A stretch of DNA of 64,000 nt, taken from the NCBI RefSeq assembly GCF_964656455.1, contig NC_135716.1:112438389-112502388 (forward strand). The letters run 5' to 3'. Source of the DNA: Halichoerus grypus. Its lineage: Eukaryota; Chordata; Mammalia; Carnivora; Phocidae. This document shows positions 13,604 through 24,484 of this stretch, one piece after another (positions within the stretch are counted from its first letter, which is position 1; every line of letters starts with the position of its first letter). Both the position numbers and the translations under genes were made by a program. The notes under the pieces are model-generated. The model saw only the letters and a list, made by a program, of their open reading frames with translations, did not search any database and was not told the DNA's origin.

Positions 13604-13808
13604 TTTTTATTTTTTTATTTTTAAAGGTTTTACTTATTTGACAGAGAGAGACACAGTGAGAGAGGGAACACAAGCAGGGGGAGTGGGAAAGGGAGAAGCA
13701 GGCTTCCCACTGAGCAAGGAGCCACGTGGAGCCCAATCCCAGGACCCTGGGATCATGACTTGAGCCAAAGGCAGACGCTTAACGACTGAGCCACCCAGGC
13801 ACCCCTCG
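13604..13808 (-). repeat. CAN-SINE, minus orientation, with TSD
   Basis: T-rich tail at left and GAGCCACCCAGGCACCCC at right, flanked by the 11-bp duplication AGTCAACTTTA at 13593-13603 and 13809-13819. Confidence 0.93.
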
Positions 13809-14944
13809 AGTCAACTTTAAACAGGAGATCCTAGTCAGTACAATTGAGCAAGAAAAAGACATTAAAAACTGTATATACAGATTGGAGAGGAAGAAGTAAA
13901 ACTGTTCTTATTTGCAGGTGACATGCTTTTGTATGTAGAAAGGCCTAAAGAGTCTACAAAAGTCTACTAGAACTAATAAGCAAGTTTCGTAGAATTGCAG
14001 GATACACTATTAACAACTGACCAAACAATGAAATTTTAAAAATTCCATTCACAATAGCATAAAAAGAAAAAAATATTTAGCAATAACTTTAGTAAAAGAA
14101 GTATAAGACCTATACACTGAAAACCTCAAAATCTTGCTGAGAGAAAGTGAAGAAGATTGAGACAAATGTAGAGATATACTATATTCATGAATTGAAAGAT
14201 TCAATATTGTTCCTAAAGATAGGCATATAGATCATTGGGACAGAATAGACTCCAGAAGTAAACCCTTACATTTATGGTCAGTTGATTTTGATCTAAAGAT
14301 GTCATGGCAATTCATTCATCTTTTCAATAAATGATGCCGAAACAATTGGATATCCACAGCAAAAAAAAAAAAGAACATATCTTTACCCCACATCATAAGC
14401 AAAAATTAACTCAAAATGAATCATAAAGTTAAATGTAAGAGCTAAAACTATAAAACTTCTAGAAGAAAACATAAGAGAAAGCCTTTGTGAATATGGATTA
14501 GGCAAAGATGATCCTTAAAGGAAAATATGGATAAATTGGACTTCATGAAATAGAAACTTTGGCTTTTCAGGAGATACCACTGAAAAAATGGAAAGACAAA
14601 CCAGACAATAGGAGAAAACATTTGCAAAACATATATCCGATAAAGGACTTTTGTCCAGAATATAGAAATAACTCTTACAATAAGAAGATAAATTGATTTT
14701 TTTTAAATGTGCAAAAGATTTGAACAGGCACTTCACCAAAGCAGATTTACAAATGGTCAATAAACATCTGAAAAGATGCTCAACATCAGTCACAAGGAAA
14801 TGCAAATTAAAAGAGTAATGAGCTGCTACCACCTACACTAGAATGATTAAGGTATCAGATTGACAATATCAATTATTGACAAGGATATGCAGAAATTGGA
14901 ACTCTCATACATGGCTTTTGGAAACATAAAATAGTACAGCTAAT

Positions 14945-15064
14945 TTGGATAACAGTTTCTAAAATGTTTCTAAACATTTCTAAAATGTTCCTATATGTTT
15001 CTAAAATGTTTCTAAAATGTTAAATTTTCTAAATTGTTTCTAAACTGTTTCTAAAATGTTAAAT
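14945..15064 (+). repeat. TTTCTAAAATGT minisatellite
   Basis: About nine imperfect copies of a roughly 12-bp unit (TTTCTAAAATGT) expanded inside the old L1, between the region coding its C-terminal end and the CCAGCCATTCC block. Confidence 0.8.
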
Positions 15065-15178
15065 ATATATTTCCCAGATGACCCAGCCATTCCGCTCCTA
15101 CGTATCTACCCAAGAGAAATGAAGACATATATCCACACAAACACATGCAAAATTTCATAGCTACATTAAAACAGCCCC

Positions 15179-15722
15179 TGAAGAGTAGCCGAATATGCCA
15201 CCCTAAAATATGCCTCTTTGGTATAAGGATTATTTTAAGCACATCAGACACAGAAGAAGCTCTGAAAACAGCAAATTTACCCTTTGTAAGGGAAATTTAC
15301 ATTTATGAAAGAAATCTCCATTTGTAAGGATGTCTCCCTTTCTGTACCAGGAAGGGAAGGATAATTCTTAATCACAAGAGAACCTTATTAACAGAGAAGG
15401 CACTGACCTAAAACTGCATAACAAACCTTACCCTGTTCTACCATCCTTTTTCTAGTAACTTCCCCTAACTGGCCTCCACCCCCACACTCCCTCCCCACAC
15501 ACAACTTTCTTCTTACTTTAGCTGAAAATGGTATTCCAGCTGGAGGTTTAGCCCACCTCAGGGAATGGTTACCCATTATTCCCTGGGTGTCTCCCATGTA
15601 TACTTGATGTATCCATGTTAATAAACTTCTGTTTGTTTTTTCCTTATTAATCTGTTTTTTATTATAAGGGTCTTGGCCAAGTAGTCAGAAAAGTAGAGGG
15701 AAATGGTTTTTCCTTCCCTACA
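15179..15722 (+). mobile_element. Solo LTR (class I ERV-like), 544 bp
   Basis: Starts TGAAGAGTAG and ends CCCTACA (TG...CA termini), flanked by the 4-bp direct repeat CCCC at 15175-15178 and 15723-15726, which also restores the L1 sequence around it. Holds AATAAA near 15621 followed by a T-rich stretch, as in an R/U5 region, so orientation is plus. No viral coding region remains; most likely LTR-LTR recombination removed the provirus. Family name not determined. Confidence 0.8.
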
Positions 15723-16140
15723 CCCCAAACTGGAAATAATCAAATGTCTGTCGACTAGTATGTAAATAAACAAAATCTGGTTTATCCATACGAGGGGATA
15801 AATAAAAAGGAATGAACTACTGATACATGCAAAAACCCAGATGAACTACAAAGACATGCACAGTAGAAAAAGTCACTCAGAAGCCTACATTTTTGTATGA
15901 TTTTGTTTATATGGAATTTTTAGAAAGGGCAAGAGTATAGAGGAGTAGAGTTAGAAACGGCAGTGAACTACATAAGAATAGGAGGGACCATTCTGGCGGG
16001 ATGGAAGCATTCTAAAACTGGATTATTATGATAATTGTGATTGTACTGCTGTTTAACTTTACTTAAATAATCAAGCTGTACACATACGATGGGTGACCTT
16101 TATAGTATGTAAATTATACTTCATTAAACCCGTTAAAACA

Positions 16141-16350
16141 GGGGTGCCTGGGTGGCTCAGTTGGTTAAGCCACTGACTCTTGATTTTGACTCAGGTGGTG
16201 ATTTCAGGGTCGTGAGATGGAGCCCCGCATCAGGCTCCACACTCAGCAGGGGTCTGCTTGAGATCCTCTCTCCCTCTCCCTCTGCACACACACACACACA
16301 CACACACTCTCTCTCTCACACACACACAATAAATAAATCTTTTTTAAAAA
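16141..16350 (+). repeat. CAN-SINE, plus orientation
   Basis: GGGGTGCCTGGGTGGCTCAG head and AATAAATAAATC tail, with a (CA)n run (about 16285-16308) in the CT-rich part. Confidence 0.92.
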
Positions 16351-16444
16351 TCCTACACTTAGGCAAGTTCTTCTGCACCTTGTTTTCGTACCTATAAAAT
16401 GGAGGGGGAAAAAAGCTGTTAAACCGAAGGACAGGGAGGCTCCT

Positions 16445-16472
16445 AGAAAGGTCTTTCCCCAAAGACCTTTCT
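16445..16472. repeat. Perfect 12-bp hairpin, 4-nt loop
   Basis: AGAAAGGTCTTT, loop CCCC, then its exact reverse complement. Confidence 0.95.
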
Positions 16473-16484
16473 GTAACACACCCC

Positions 16485-16490
<6 letters not shown>

Positions 16491-16540
<50 letters not shown>
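16491..16540 (+). repeat. (TG)25 microsatellite
   Basis: Uninterrupted 25 TG units, bounded by inverted 10-bp arms CTGTAACACA (16471-16480) and TGTGTTACAG (16537-16546). Confidence 0.97.
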
Positions 16541-16544
<4 letters not shown>

Positions 16545-16581
16545 AGGAAGGGAGAAAACACCTATGGGAGGTAGTTATGAA

Positions 16582-16805
16582 ATGAAGTGCAGTGGAAAAA
16601 CACAGGGGCTCTGGAGCCAGACTGCTGAATCTGAATCTGGCATCTACCGCTTACTACCTGGATGGACTTGAGACAAATTACTTAACCTGTGAGCCTCAGT
16701 GAAGTGGGGCTCATAGGAAATACTAAGGTAGTTGTGAGCATTGAAAGCAATGTATGTAAAGTGCTTAGGCCAGAGTCTGACGACATAGTAGGTACTCACT
16801 GAGAG
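16582..16805 (+). repeat. MIR
   Basis: Near full-length MIR order: GGGGCTCTGGAGCCAGACTG, TTACTTAACCTGTGAGCCTC, GTTGTGAGCATTG, AAAGTGCTTAGGCCAG, ATAGTAGGTACTCA. Confidence 0.8.
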
Positions 16806-16809
16806 AAAT

Positions 16810-18135
16810 TTCCAAACCAATTAGTTCTACAGAAAATTCAGGGCTCTGTTGGAACTGTAAAATTATGGGCTCTCTGGGTGTATTATAACAGAATTACAAG
16901 CCTCTCACTGACCTGATTTAGCAGCCTTATTAATGAAGAAGCCTGGGACCAGGGGCCAAAAGCCTTGGTTTCCAGTACTGTTTCTACCACAATCACACCA
17001 TATAACTATAAGGGGGTTTCTTAAACTCTCTAGGTTCCTAAGATATGCCCACTTACCAAACAGGGTTGCCAGGATGCTCCGGAAGTCAGAGCTCACTACC
17101 AACATTAAAGGTGTTCTGTGTAAGGTAATGATAGCACAGAGCACAGAGTGGGGGCTGGGGGCTGGTGCTAGAGGAACATAGTCTGGCCAAGGTCACTGTG
17201 CCTATGCACTGGGATATGTGAACATCAGCCTAGCAGGAGACCATGGAAATTTTCACAAACCAAAATTGGCATTTGGAGCTGAACTGAAAAGCTATGAACA
17301 CAGGATGTTGCTGAAAATGGTGCTGGGCAGGGCTGCTACCTGAGGTTTTGGCAGCCTTCACCCCCTGCCAGTTGATTGCAGAAGGATGTTGGACCATCAG
17401 GAAATAGGGATTTGAAATGATCCCACAGGAAGTGTGAATAACAACAGAAGCAACAAACAAAGTCAGCTAGGCCAGGTCTGACAGGGGGGTATTGGGTTGG
17501 GAGACAAGTGAGTTCTCACTTTCTTCAATACTTGAGGAACTTCTAAGGAGGAGCCCATCTGGGATTCAAAGATGGCTTTGTGTTAGATTCCTCCACTCCT
17601 TCTCCCCTCCTCCATTAGCACCTTCTGGAGGAGCAGAGGGAAACGTAGCAGCTTGAGGGGACAACTAATTTCTGGCTCAGGATCCTGGCGGTGCTCCATG
17701 TAACAGTTTGTAAAGGACACCCGCTATATTTTTGGATGCCCAGCACCCATTCCTATTTTTTTCTGGTAAGATCATGTGGGTTTTTTGGGGGGGAAGTTCC
17801 TCTCCCCATTATGTATGATCTTGGTGGAACTGTCAATACAGGTATACTGCCCTCCTCTGGCCAATTAAAATCTCCCTCGTGGATTGGGAGTTGAGCTGAG
17901 TTACCGGTAAGAATGGAACCAAGTCTGTTGGAGAGGATCTGACTCCAGGCCCTTGTTCAACCTTTACTTATACCCACCTCTGCCCTGGTTTGTTAACTCT
18001 TCTCTTATTTTGTGAGCCTCTGAGATCATCCCAATAAGTTGTTTTGCTTAGCTGTGGTCTATTTCCATTTCAAAGAGCAGACACAGAGCATGGCTGTGGC
18101 TCTTGCTTAGGGCAGGCTTCACGGAGGACACGCTC
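16810..18135. other. Intergenic, nothing recognised
   Basis: No coding signal. 17690-17930 might be an old repeat (CACCCATTCCTATTTTTTTC, then GATCATGTGG) but I cannot place it. Confidence 0.4.
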
Positions 18136-18137
18136 GG

Positions 18138-18300
18138 GGAGTAGAAAGAGCCCAGCCTCGGTCATCTACCATCAGCCATCCCACTCCAACTCTAACCATG
18201 TGGCCACAGGCAAGCTACTAAATCCATCTGAACCTCAGCTTCTTCTGTAGAATGGAAATACTATTACTTTGTAGAACTATTAGGATTAAATATATTTATT
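18138..18300 (+). repeat. MIR-like fragment
   Basis: TAACCATGTGGCCACAGGC, then CTGAACCTCAGCTTCTTC, then ATTAGGATTAAATA match the MIR core and 3' half. Confidence 0.55.
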
Positions 18301-18304
18301 CTCT

Positions 18305-18550
18305 CTTTCATTTAGCATTTACTCATAGCCACCATAATCTTTATATTCTGTGAGGATCCAGAATAGAGACGTGAACGAGACAGACGTAATACAGTCCCTG
18401 TCTTCAAGAAACACACACGTCTAACGGGAAGAGAGACAGTGAACTTGGGTTTACAAGTCTGATGATGTTAGTACAGACGGCACAAGGCACTATGGGAGTG
18501 GCTAACAAGGGGATTCAAAGAATCCGTTAGAGGCCACATAAGGAAGGGCC
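18305..18550 (-). repeat. L2-like fragment
   Basis: TCCAGAATAGAGACGTGAAC and ACAGTCCCTGTCTTCAAGAA resemble the antisense 3' end of L2. Confidence 0.4.
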
Positions 18551-18554
18551 TTAG

Positions 18555-19555
18555 TAAATGTGACTTCCTTTCCCCTTTCTGTCTCCTGTTTTCTTCTTCA
18601 TCACAATCCCTTCACCACTGAATGATCTTCGCCACGTTCTTACAGTAGAATTAGGACACTCCAGAGAAGTCCTGACTGGATTCTGCCCATTGGGTCTGTG
18701 GCAGAGGTTGGAAGCCACTCACCCCAACAGATGGGCTTACCCAGGCATACATGGAGGCCAAGGTTAGGCAGGTGGGGGAGGGAAGAGGAAGGCACTTACA
18801 CCTTTAGAACTGACAGCTTCTGAGACCAACAACCTTGTCTGGTAGGAGTCAAGGTGGAAGAGGCGTGTGCCTAAGGGTGATACGGACAAGACAAGATCAG
18901 GCAACTGCCCTGATCTATTAGGCACCTACTTTCTAGCATCACACAGTCTCAAAATTCGTGCATTTTTAGAAATGATTCATGAAATGTTAGCACAAGGGAA
19001 AACCTTCGAGAAGATGTAGAAAGCCCCTTCCTTGGCAGAGGAGGAAGCCAGTGCTCACAGGTATTAAGTCTGTTATCTGTGTCCTGAGTGTGTAACCTTG
19101 TGACACCTTTGCCAGGCAGTGAAAGAGACTGGTTCCTTGTTCACGTGGACAAGTCTGGCGGATGTGCCTTCTGACAAATAGTCTAGGTTAACCTCCCAAA
19201 TGGCAAGGACAAAGGGAACGAGGCTCTGGGTTATGTGCTGGGGAGGGACAAAGACAATAAGACACAAGTCCTTTAGGGTTCTTCTGACATAGCTGAGGAG
19301 TTGAGATACCCACAGGGCCAGATAATCACACAAAGGAGCGATACATGGAGACTGCCTGCTGGCCAGGGTTACATGGGTGTTCTGGTATTCTGGTGCAGTT
19401 CCCCTCTTGACATCCGTGAAACCCTTCTCGTCATTTCTGCCCACTTTTCCCCCACGTCTCCTACTGGGGGTGCCTTCTCCTCAGGCACTTGTGTCTATTA
19501 ATAGTGAAGTATCTTCCAATCACAAAGGCTTGAAATATTGAACTTAGTTTTTACT
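18555..19555. other. Intergenic, nothing recognised
   Basis: A 123-codon minus-strand frame (19073-19444) has no recognisable domain, start context or splice partner. Confidence 0.4.
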
Positions 19556-19559
19556 CCTT

Positions 19560-19838
19560 TCTTCCTTCCTCCCCACTCCAGTTAGTTACCAGGTCCTGTT
19601 GATCCGATCCTTAAATTCGACCTCGTCCTGTCCAAAGACATCAGAATAGTATTTCTAATAATCATGCCCCTGCTCAAAGTCCTTCAGGGTGCTGCAGAAG
19701 AATTTGTAGAATGAAACCCAAACTCCTTAGCTTTTAATGCTTGTGGTGCCTCATGATCTAGTCCCAACTCCCATTTCCTCCCTCAAGTCTCCTACAGGAA
19801 TGTATCAGCCATGGCTTTTTGCTTTTGGGGTCTTTTTA
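19560..19838 (+). repeat. L2-like fragment
   Basis: CATGCCCCTGCTCAAAGTCC, then AATGAAACCCAAACTCCTTA, then GTGCCTCATGATCTAGTCCC follow the order of L2 3'-region sequence. A possible continuation is at 20815-20960, beyond younger SINEs. Confidence 0.5.
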
Positions 19839-19850
19839 TATTGTGATTCT

Positions 19851-20041
19851 TTTTTTTTTAAGATTTTATTTATTTATTTGACAGAGAGAGAGCACAAGTA
19901 GGGGGGAGCAGCAGAGGGAGAGGGAGAAACAGGCCCCCCACTGAGCAGAGAGCCCAATGTGGGACTTGATCCCAAGATGTCAGGATTATGACCTGAGCCA
20001 AAGGCAGACGCTCAGTCAGCTGAGCCACCCAGGCGCCCCTG
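19851..20041 (-). repeat. CAN-SINE, minus orientation, with TSD
   Basis: Poly-T left, GAGCCACCCAGGCGCCCC right. The 12-bp duplication TATTGTGATTCT lies at 19839-19850 and 20042-20053. Confidence 0.94.
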
Positions 20042-20161
20042 TATTGTGATTCTGTGATGTCTGGGCCTTGCTGACCCTGGAGGGTTTGCCCCTCCTAGGG
20101 CTAGCCAGTTCCTAGAGATAGTAAACAACTAGCCCCAGAATGCGCCTTTCAAAGGCAGACC

Positions 20162-20273
20162 AGGGGCACCTGGCTGGCTCAGTTGGTGGAGCAGGAGACT
20201 CTTGATGTTGCGGTCATGAGTTCGAACCCCATATTGGGTGTAGAGTTTACTTCAAAAAAAGAAAAGAAAAGAA
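20162..20273 (+). repeat. Short tRNA-like SINE monomer
   Basis: About 110 bp: GGGGCACCTGGCTGGCTCAG with A-box, then GAGTTCGAACCCC B-box, then an A-rich tail, lacking the CT-rich body of the other SINEs. Confidence 0.8.
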
Positions 20274-20284
20274 AAAAAGCAAAC

Positions 20285-20389
20285 CAGGGTGCTTGGCTGA
20301 CTCAGTAGAGCATGCAACACTTGATCTTGGCATTGTGAGTTCAAACCCCACATTGGGCATAGAGCTTACCTTAAAAAAAAAAAAAAAAA
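20285..20389 (+). repeat. Short tRNA-like SINE monomer, second in tandem
   Basis: AGGGTGCTTGGCTGACTCAG, then GAGTTCAAACCCC, then poly-A. Same structure as the copy 120 bp upstream, separated by GCAAACC, which also follows this copy. Confidence 0.8.
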
Positions 20390-20394
20390 GGCAA

Positions 20395-22365
20395 ACCAAC
20401 CAATCCAGAGCCCACACCCCAACTACCTCCCCTCTCTGTCTCTTACTCTCAAGGCTACTATTCCCCTAACTGAAACACTCTGGGGCCAGCCCCTAGGCCC
20501 CTGGGCCTCCTAAAATTGTTCCAAATAGCCAGCTCTAAACTTGCTCACCCTGTCTTGCCCATTCCTCCCCATGGAAACCACAGTAAAGGCTCTTGCCCAT
20601 GTTTTACCCTGCTCCTTCTGCTTGCTGACTGACCTCGATGCTTCCTCATGTGGCCCCCTGTGGCGTGGTGTGCCCTTTCTCCTGGGATTGTGAGTGTAAC
20701 TACCTTTTCAAGGGCAGTCTTCTCCTAATCTTCAGTTGGCCTTGCCATACCTAAATAATAATAAAACTTATACTTTAAAACAAGCAATCTCATGCTCCAG
20801 AGGAGCTCTTTGCTTCCCAAACAAGCTCCTTCTGCTTTCCTACATACATGTCTTTGCCTGGACTATTTGTCACTCTCAGAATGAATTCCTTCTGCCATTC
20901 CTGCATCTTACAGTTCCATCCATCCTTCAGTGTACTCTCATCAGCATTGGCCTGCCTGGATCACTGGTGGGGTAAAGCTGAATGTGTGACTTGTATCATA
21001 ACACACAGCAAGTGGAAGGCAATGGCAGGCCTTGAAGCCCAGCAGGCTTTCTCTGTGCCCTTTTCCATCACTGCATTGGCTCAGGTCCTTTGAGTATGTG
21101 CCACAGAAACTAACCCTGGCCTACTTGTGCGCAAAAGGGATTTCCTGGAAGGATGCTGGGGCAGCTTACATAACGAAAGGAGCTGAAGGACCCGATTGCA
21201 GGTAAAGTGTGATCCAGGGCAGCCCTGCGGATATAAGTCCGAATCTTCCTTAAGATCCCAGTCCTTAATAGGACTAAGCTCAATCCCTTAAAGTTTCAAA
21301 TATCTGGAAGTAAAAATCTGAGGGACCCCACATGGTCAGGTGTAAGCCCTGGATCAAATGTGGGTGTGTTTGGGAGGGGGCAGGGTAACAACACTGATAT
21401 GATCACTGGGGGACCACTCCTGTGTATTGGAGAGTTCCCCAAAGGAAAAGGGAGCTGTTGAGATTTGAGCATATAGCCCAACTTGAGTCTCCTACAGCCA
21501 TCTTTCTAGTATTTTAAATACTAAGCTCCTCAAATCAAACTGGGTAATAGAAGGCTTGGGTGAAAACAGCTCCAAATCCACTTAACAATAGTCACTGAAT
21601 GCCTGCTCAGTGTAAAGCACTATGTGAGAACCTGGGTGGGGAAAAGGATGAGTTTGGAATGTGAAAATCTGTAAGACATGGCTCAAGGATAAGATAGGCA
21701 TCTAAATCAGGACAATGCAAGGCAGAATAAAGGCATGACAATGCAAGGCTCTGAAAGGGGGAGAAAGTCCTAAGAGATTTTACAATACGGTGAGATTCCC
21801 TAAAATTTATATCCAGAGGAAAAGCAAAAAACTAAAGTTCAGATTTTCCTTCCTATTGCAACTTTATCACATGCTGGGGAAACTATACATGACTCCACGT
21901 GGAAAGAAACACAATGTTCTTATTTCCACCCACTGCAGCCCAGCCGCCAATCCAAGCATCTGTCACCCCTGAAACGTGCACTTAGGGAAGCATCAGGTTC
22001 TGGGGGTTCGTGTGCCACTGCCAAACTCCGATGGCCTGGATAAACATGGTGTCTGGGAAGGAGAAAGGGGAGCCAGAGGAGTCCTGCCTAGACTCCTATG
22101 AAGACTTCAGATGTTTGTTCCATCAGGGAGACACTTCAGAAAATCTGTGGGCACAGACAGGGAGAAAGCCCTCTAGCATTCTTACTGATAGGGTTCAGGA
22201 CAGAGTCTTCTGCTGATAACATCTCTGTACAAGGAGAGTTTGCCACAACATTTCATAACTCAAGAGCTGCAGGCCCAAGGCCACGCTGTTGCAACATATT
22301 TGGATCCCTCTCATGTTGTGGTGGTGAGAGAGTGAGAAGAATGTAAACATCTTGGTCCCATCGGG
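20395..22365. other. Intergenic; L2-like piece at 20815-20960
   Basis: 20815-20960 (CCTTCTGCTTTCCTACATAC, then CTGCCATTCCTGCATC) may continue the L2 fragment left of the SINEs. The remainder shows nothing recognised. Confidence 0.4.
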
Positions 22366-22367
22366 AG

Positions 22368-22522
22368 CATCAAAACAAACTGGCTTTATTGAGAGCACCA
22401 GGTGCTCCTCATGACTCCCTGGGGTCAGGGAAAATCAGTTGAGGATCTGCTGTAGGGTGGGGAGCGCCACGGCTTCTTCACTTACTACCAGGCCAGGCCC
22501 TTGGCCTGTCTTTAGTCGGTGG
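22368..22522 (-). other. Candidate terminal exon of an unknown transcript
   Basis: On the minus strand, a long pyrimidine tract ending CCTCCTCCTGCAG is followed by a 28-codon open frame (HRLKTGQGPGLVVSEEAVAL ...) ending in TGA at 22437-22435, then 45 bp on by AATAAA (22385-22390) and a T/G-rich run. This layout is that of a last exon. No protein family recognised and no matching upstream exon found. It could equally be an old LTR with its own poly(A) signal. Confidence 0.3.
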
Positions 22523-22529
22523 CTGCAGG

Positions 22530-23070
22530 AGGAGGCCGGGGCGTGGGGATGCGCAGGAAGGGGAGGCTGAAGAAGCAGGTGAGTGGGGAGCCTGTTTGGG
22601 AGCAGGGGGCATTGTTTAGCCTGGCTTTCACCATGGGGGAGAGGAAGCAAAACAGAATCGGTTTCCATCGGCAGTAGAGAGCAGGGCCACGACGGGCCAG
22701 GCACCGCGGCATTTCCTTCCACTTGGGAACTTAGGAACAGAGAAGCCTCCAGCGCGTACACTTGGAGACTTACAAAAATATAGCCAACATCTCCCCACCC
22801 TTAATCCACACATAAGCTTCATCTCTCAAATGTGGCTTTCTTTTAGCCGGGTGTTCAGTCCCCACCCCTGGGTCAGAAAGCTTAGAACGCTTTTGTTTGG
22901 AGGCTGACAATAAACACACAGAGGCTATTGTAGGAAAAAACAAAACCAAACCTAGTATAAGTAGTAGCCCTGCTACCATGAGTCCTCTGCTTCACTGAGT
23001 TCCTCAAAAAACAATTTGCTTCTCTGTAGTCCTACCATGCACCTATGTGTGTATTTAAGTTATACATGCT
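22530..23070. other. Intergenic, GC-richer at left
   Basis: A minus-strand frame (22435-22761, 108 codons) runs across the candidate acceptor and is the only long one. Nothing else recognised. Confidence 0.35.
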
Positions 23071-23074
23071 CCTT

Positions 23075-23240
23075 TTCCAACAAATATTGATTAGGGACCT
23101 CACTATATGCTAGGCACTGAAGATACAGTGGTGCGTAAGATAGGCACGGTTCTCGTTAGGAAGTTGATAATCTAGTAGGTGATACAGACGAGAGCCTGAT
23201 ATATGCTGTAAGTGCCCCGTGGAAATGACTGGAGGCTGCA
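23075..23240 (-). repeat. L2-like fragment
   Basis: CAACAAATATTGATTAGGGA, then ATATGCTAGGCACTGAAGAT, then GATAATCTAGTAGG match the antisense L2 3' end. Confidence 0.6.
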
Positions 23241-23279
23241 GGGTGCTGTGGAAGTAGTCATTCCTTACCATAGGGTTTT

Positions 23280-23780
23280 TTTTTAACATTTTTTTTTAAT
23301 TTAAATTCAATTAGTATATTGTTGATTTCAGAGGTAGAGGTCAGCGATTCACCAGTTGTGTATAATACCCGGTGCTCATTACATCACGTGCCCTCCTTAA
23401 TGCCCATCACCCAGTTACCCCATCCCCACCCCTCCAGCAACCCTCAGTTTGTTTCCTATGATTAAGAGTCTCTTGGGCGCCTGGGTGGCTCAGTTGGTTA
23501 AGCAACTGCCTTCGGCTCAGGTCATGATCCTGGAGTCCCGGGATCGAGTCCCGCATCGGGCTCCCTGCTCGGCAGGGAGTCTGCTTCTCCCTCTGACCCT
23601 CCTCCCTCTCATGCTCTCTGTTTCTCATTCTCTCTCTCTCAAATAAATAAATAAAATCTTTAAAAAAAAAAAAAGAGTCTCTTACAGCTTGTCTCCCTCT
23701 CCGATTTCATCTTGTTTTATTTTTTCCTCTCTTCCCCTATGACCCTCTGTTTTGTTTCTTAAATTCCACACAGGAGTGAG
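23280..23780 (-). mobile_element. 5'-truncated L1 3' end, split by a SINE
   Basis: About 300 bp of carnivore L1 3' UTR in minus orientation (poly-T at 23280; CCCATCACCCAGTTACCCC; ends near AAATTCCACACAGGAGTGAG). Flanked by the 14-bp duplication TACCATAGGGTTTT at 23266-23279 and 23781-23794. A SINE sits inside. Confidence 0.9.
23475..23672 (+). repeat. CAN-SINE nested in L1, with TSD
   Basis: GGGCGCCTGGGTGGCTCAG head, AAATAAATAAATAAAATC tail. The 11-bp duplication AAGAGTCTCTT lies at 23464-23474 and 23673-23683. Confidence 0.95.
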
Positions 23781-23799
23781 TACCATAGGGTTTTGACTG

Positions 23800-24465
23800 T
23801 CCACTTGTCCAAAGCACTGTTCTAGATTATTGAGGAAGAGATGATAAATAAATAAATCAGGAGGCCTGTTTGAGGAGGCAACATTTGAACAGGATACAAA
23901 TGATGAGCAGGATCGGAGGATCAGGGAGGAAGGGTAGGAGGCACTGAACTCAAAATGAGAGGTCAAGGCTTCCTAAAGATAGTGATGTCTGAGTTGAGCT
24001 CTGAAGGATGAACAGGAGATACGCAGGTGACCGAGGCCAGGGTTTAGTGAAGTATTCCAGGCAAAGGAAGGAGGGTATGAAAAAGACCAGGAGAGAAAGA
24101 GAACATATGAGAAACTTGTGCCTGGAAAAGGTGAAGGTGTGGCAGGTGATCACTAGCCACCCGACCCCCACCCCACTCCCCTTTGCCTGGCAAAATTTTT
24201 TTTGTTGTATAAGGGCCATTATTTTTGTGTATGTTATTTTTTGTTTTCATAGCCTTACTGATACACTAGTCCAAACATGTCTGGACAGCTGATAGAACAT
24301 GCCAAAGGAACTCCTGCCATCTGGTGGATAGACAGAACATCATCATGCATAGAAAATAAATATTATTAATGTCAGGCTCACAGCATCCCAGATTATGGCA
24401 ATTTTCCACTCAATGGTTTAAAAGCCCTAATAGGAGCTTAAAAAAAAATGGTTAAGGAAGAAATA
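23800..24465. other. Intergenic, L2-like stretch
   Basis: GAGGAGGCAACATTTGAACA (23872 onward) and GGTTTAGTGAAGTATTCCAG resemble internal antisense L2 sequence; no gene. Confidence 0.4.
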
Positions 24466-24484
24466 CATAATATTCTTAGACCAG

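Larger units (their letters stand above)
13821..16139 (+). mobile_element. Old L1 (ORF2 3' part and 3' UTR), decayed
   Basis: Many stops and indels but clear L1 ORF2 order: the RT segment with TTTGCAGGTGACATGC (Phe-Ala-Asp-like), GGCATATAGATCATTGGGAC, the ATATCCGATAAAGGACTT block and the CCAGCCATTCC block, ending in the L1 3' UTR near 16120. Interrupted by a solo LTR at 15179-15722; the L1 reads continuously from AGCCCC before it to AAACTGGAAATAATC after it. Also contains a 12-bp-unit tandem repeat. Confidence 0.85.

Noticed and set aside
15179..15722. Remnant of a coding provirus
   Set aside because: Only LTR-length sequence with 4-bp TSD; no viral coding frame.
19073..19444. 123-codon minus-strand frame
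   Set aside because: No homology recognised, no splice context, no conserved start; likely chance.
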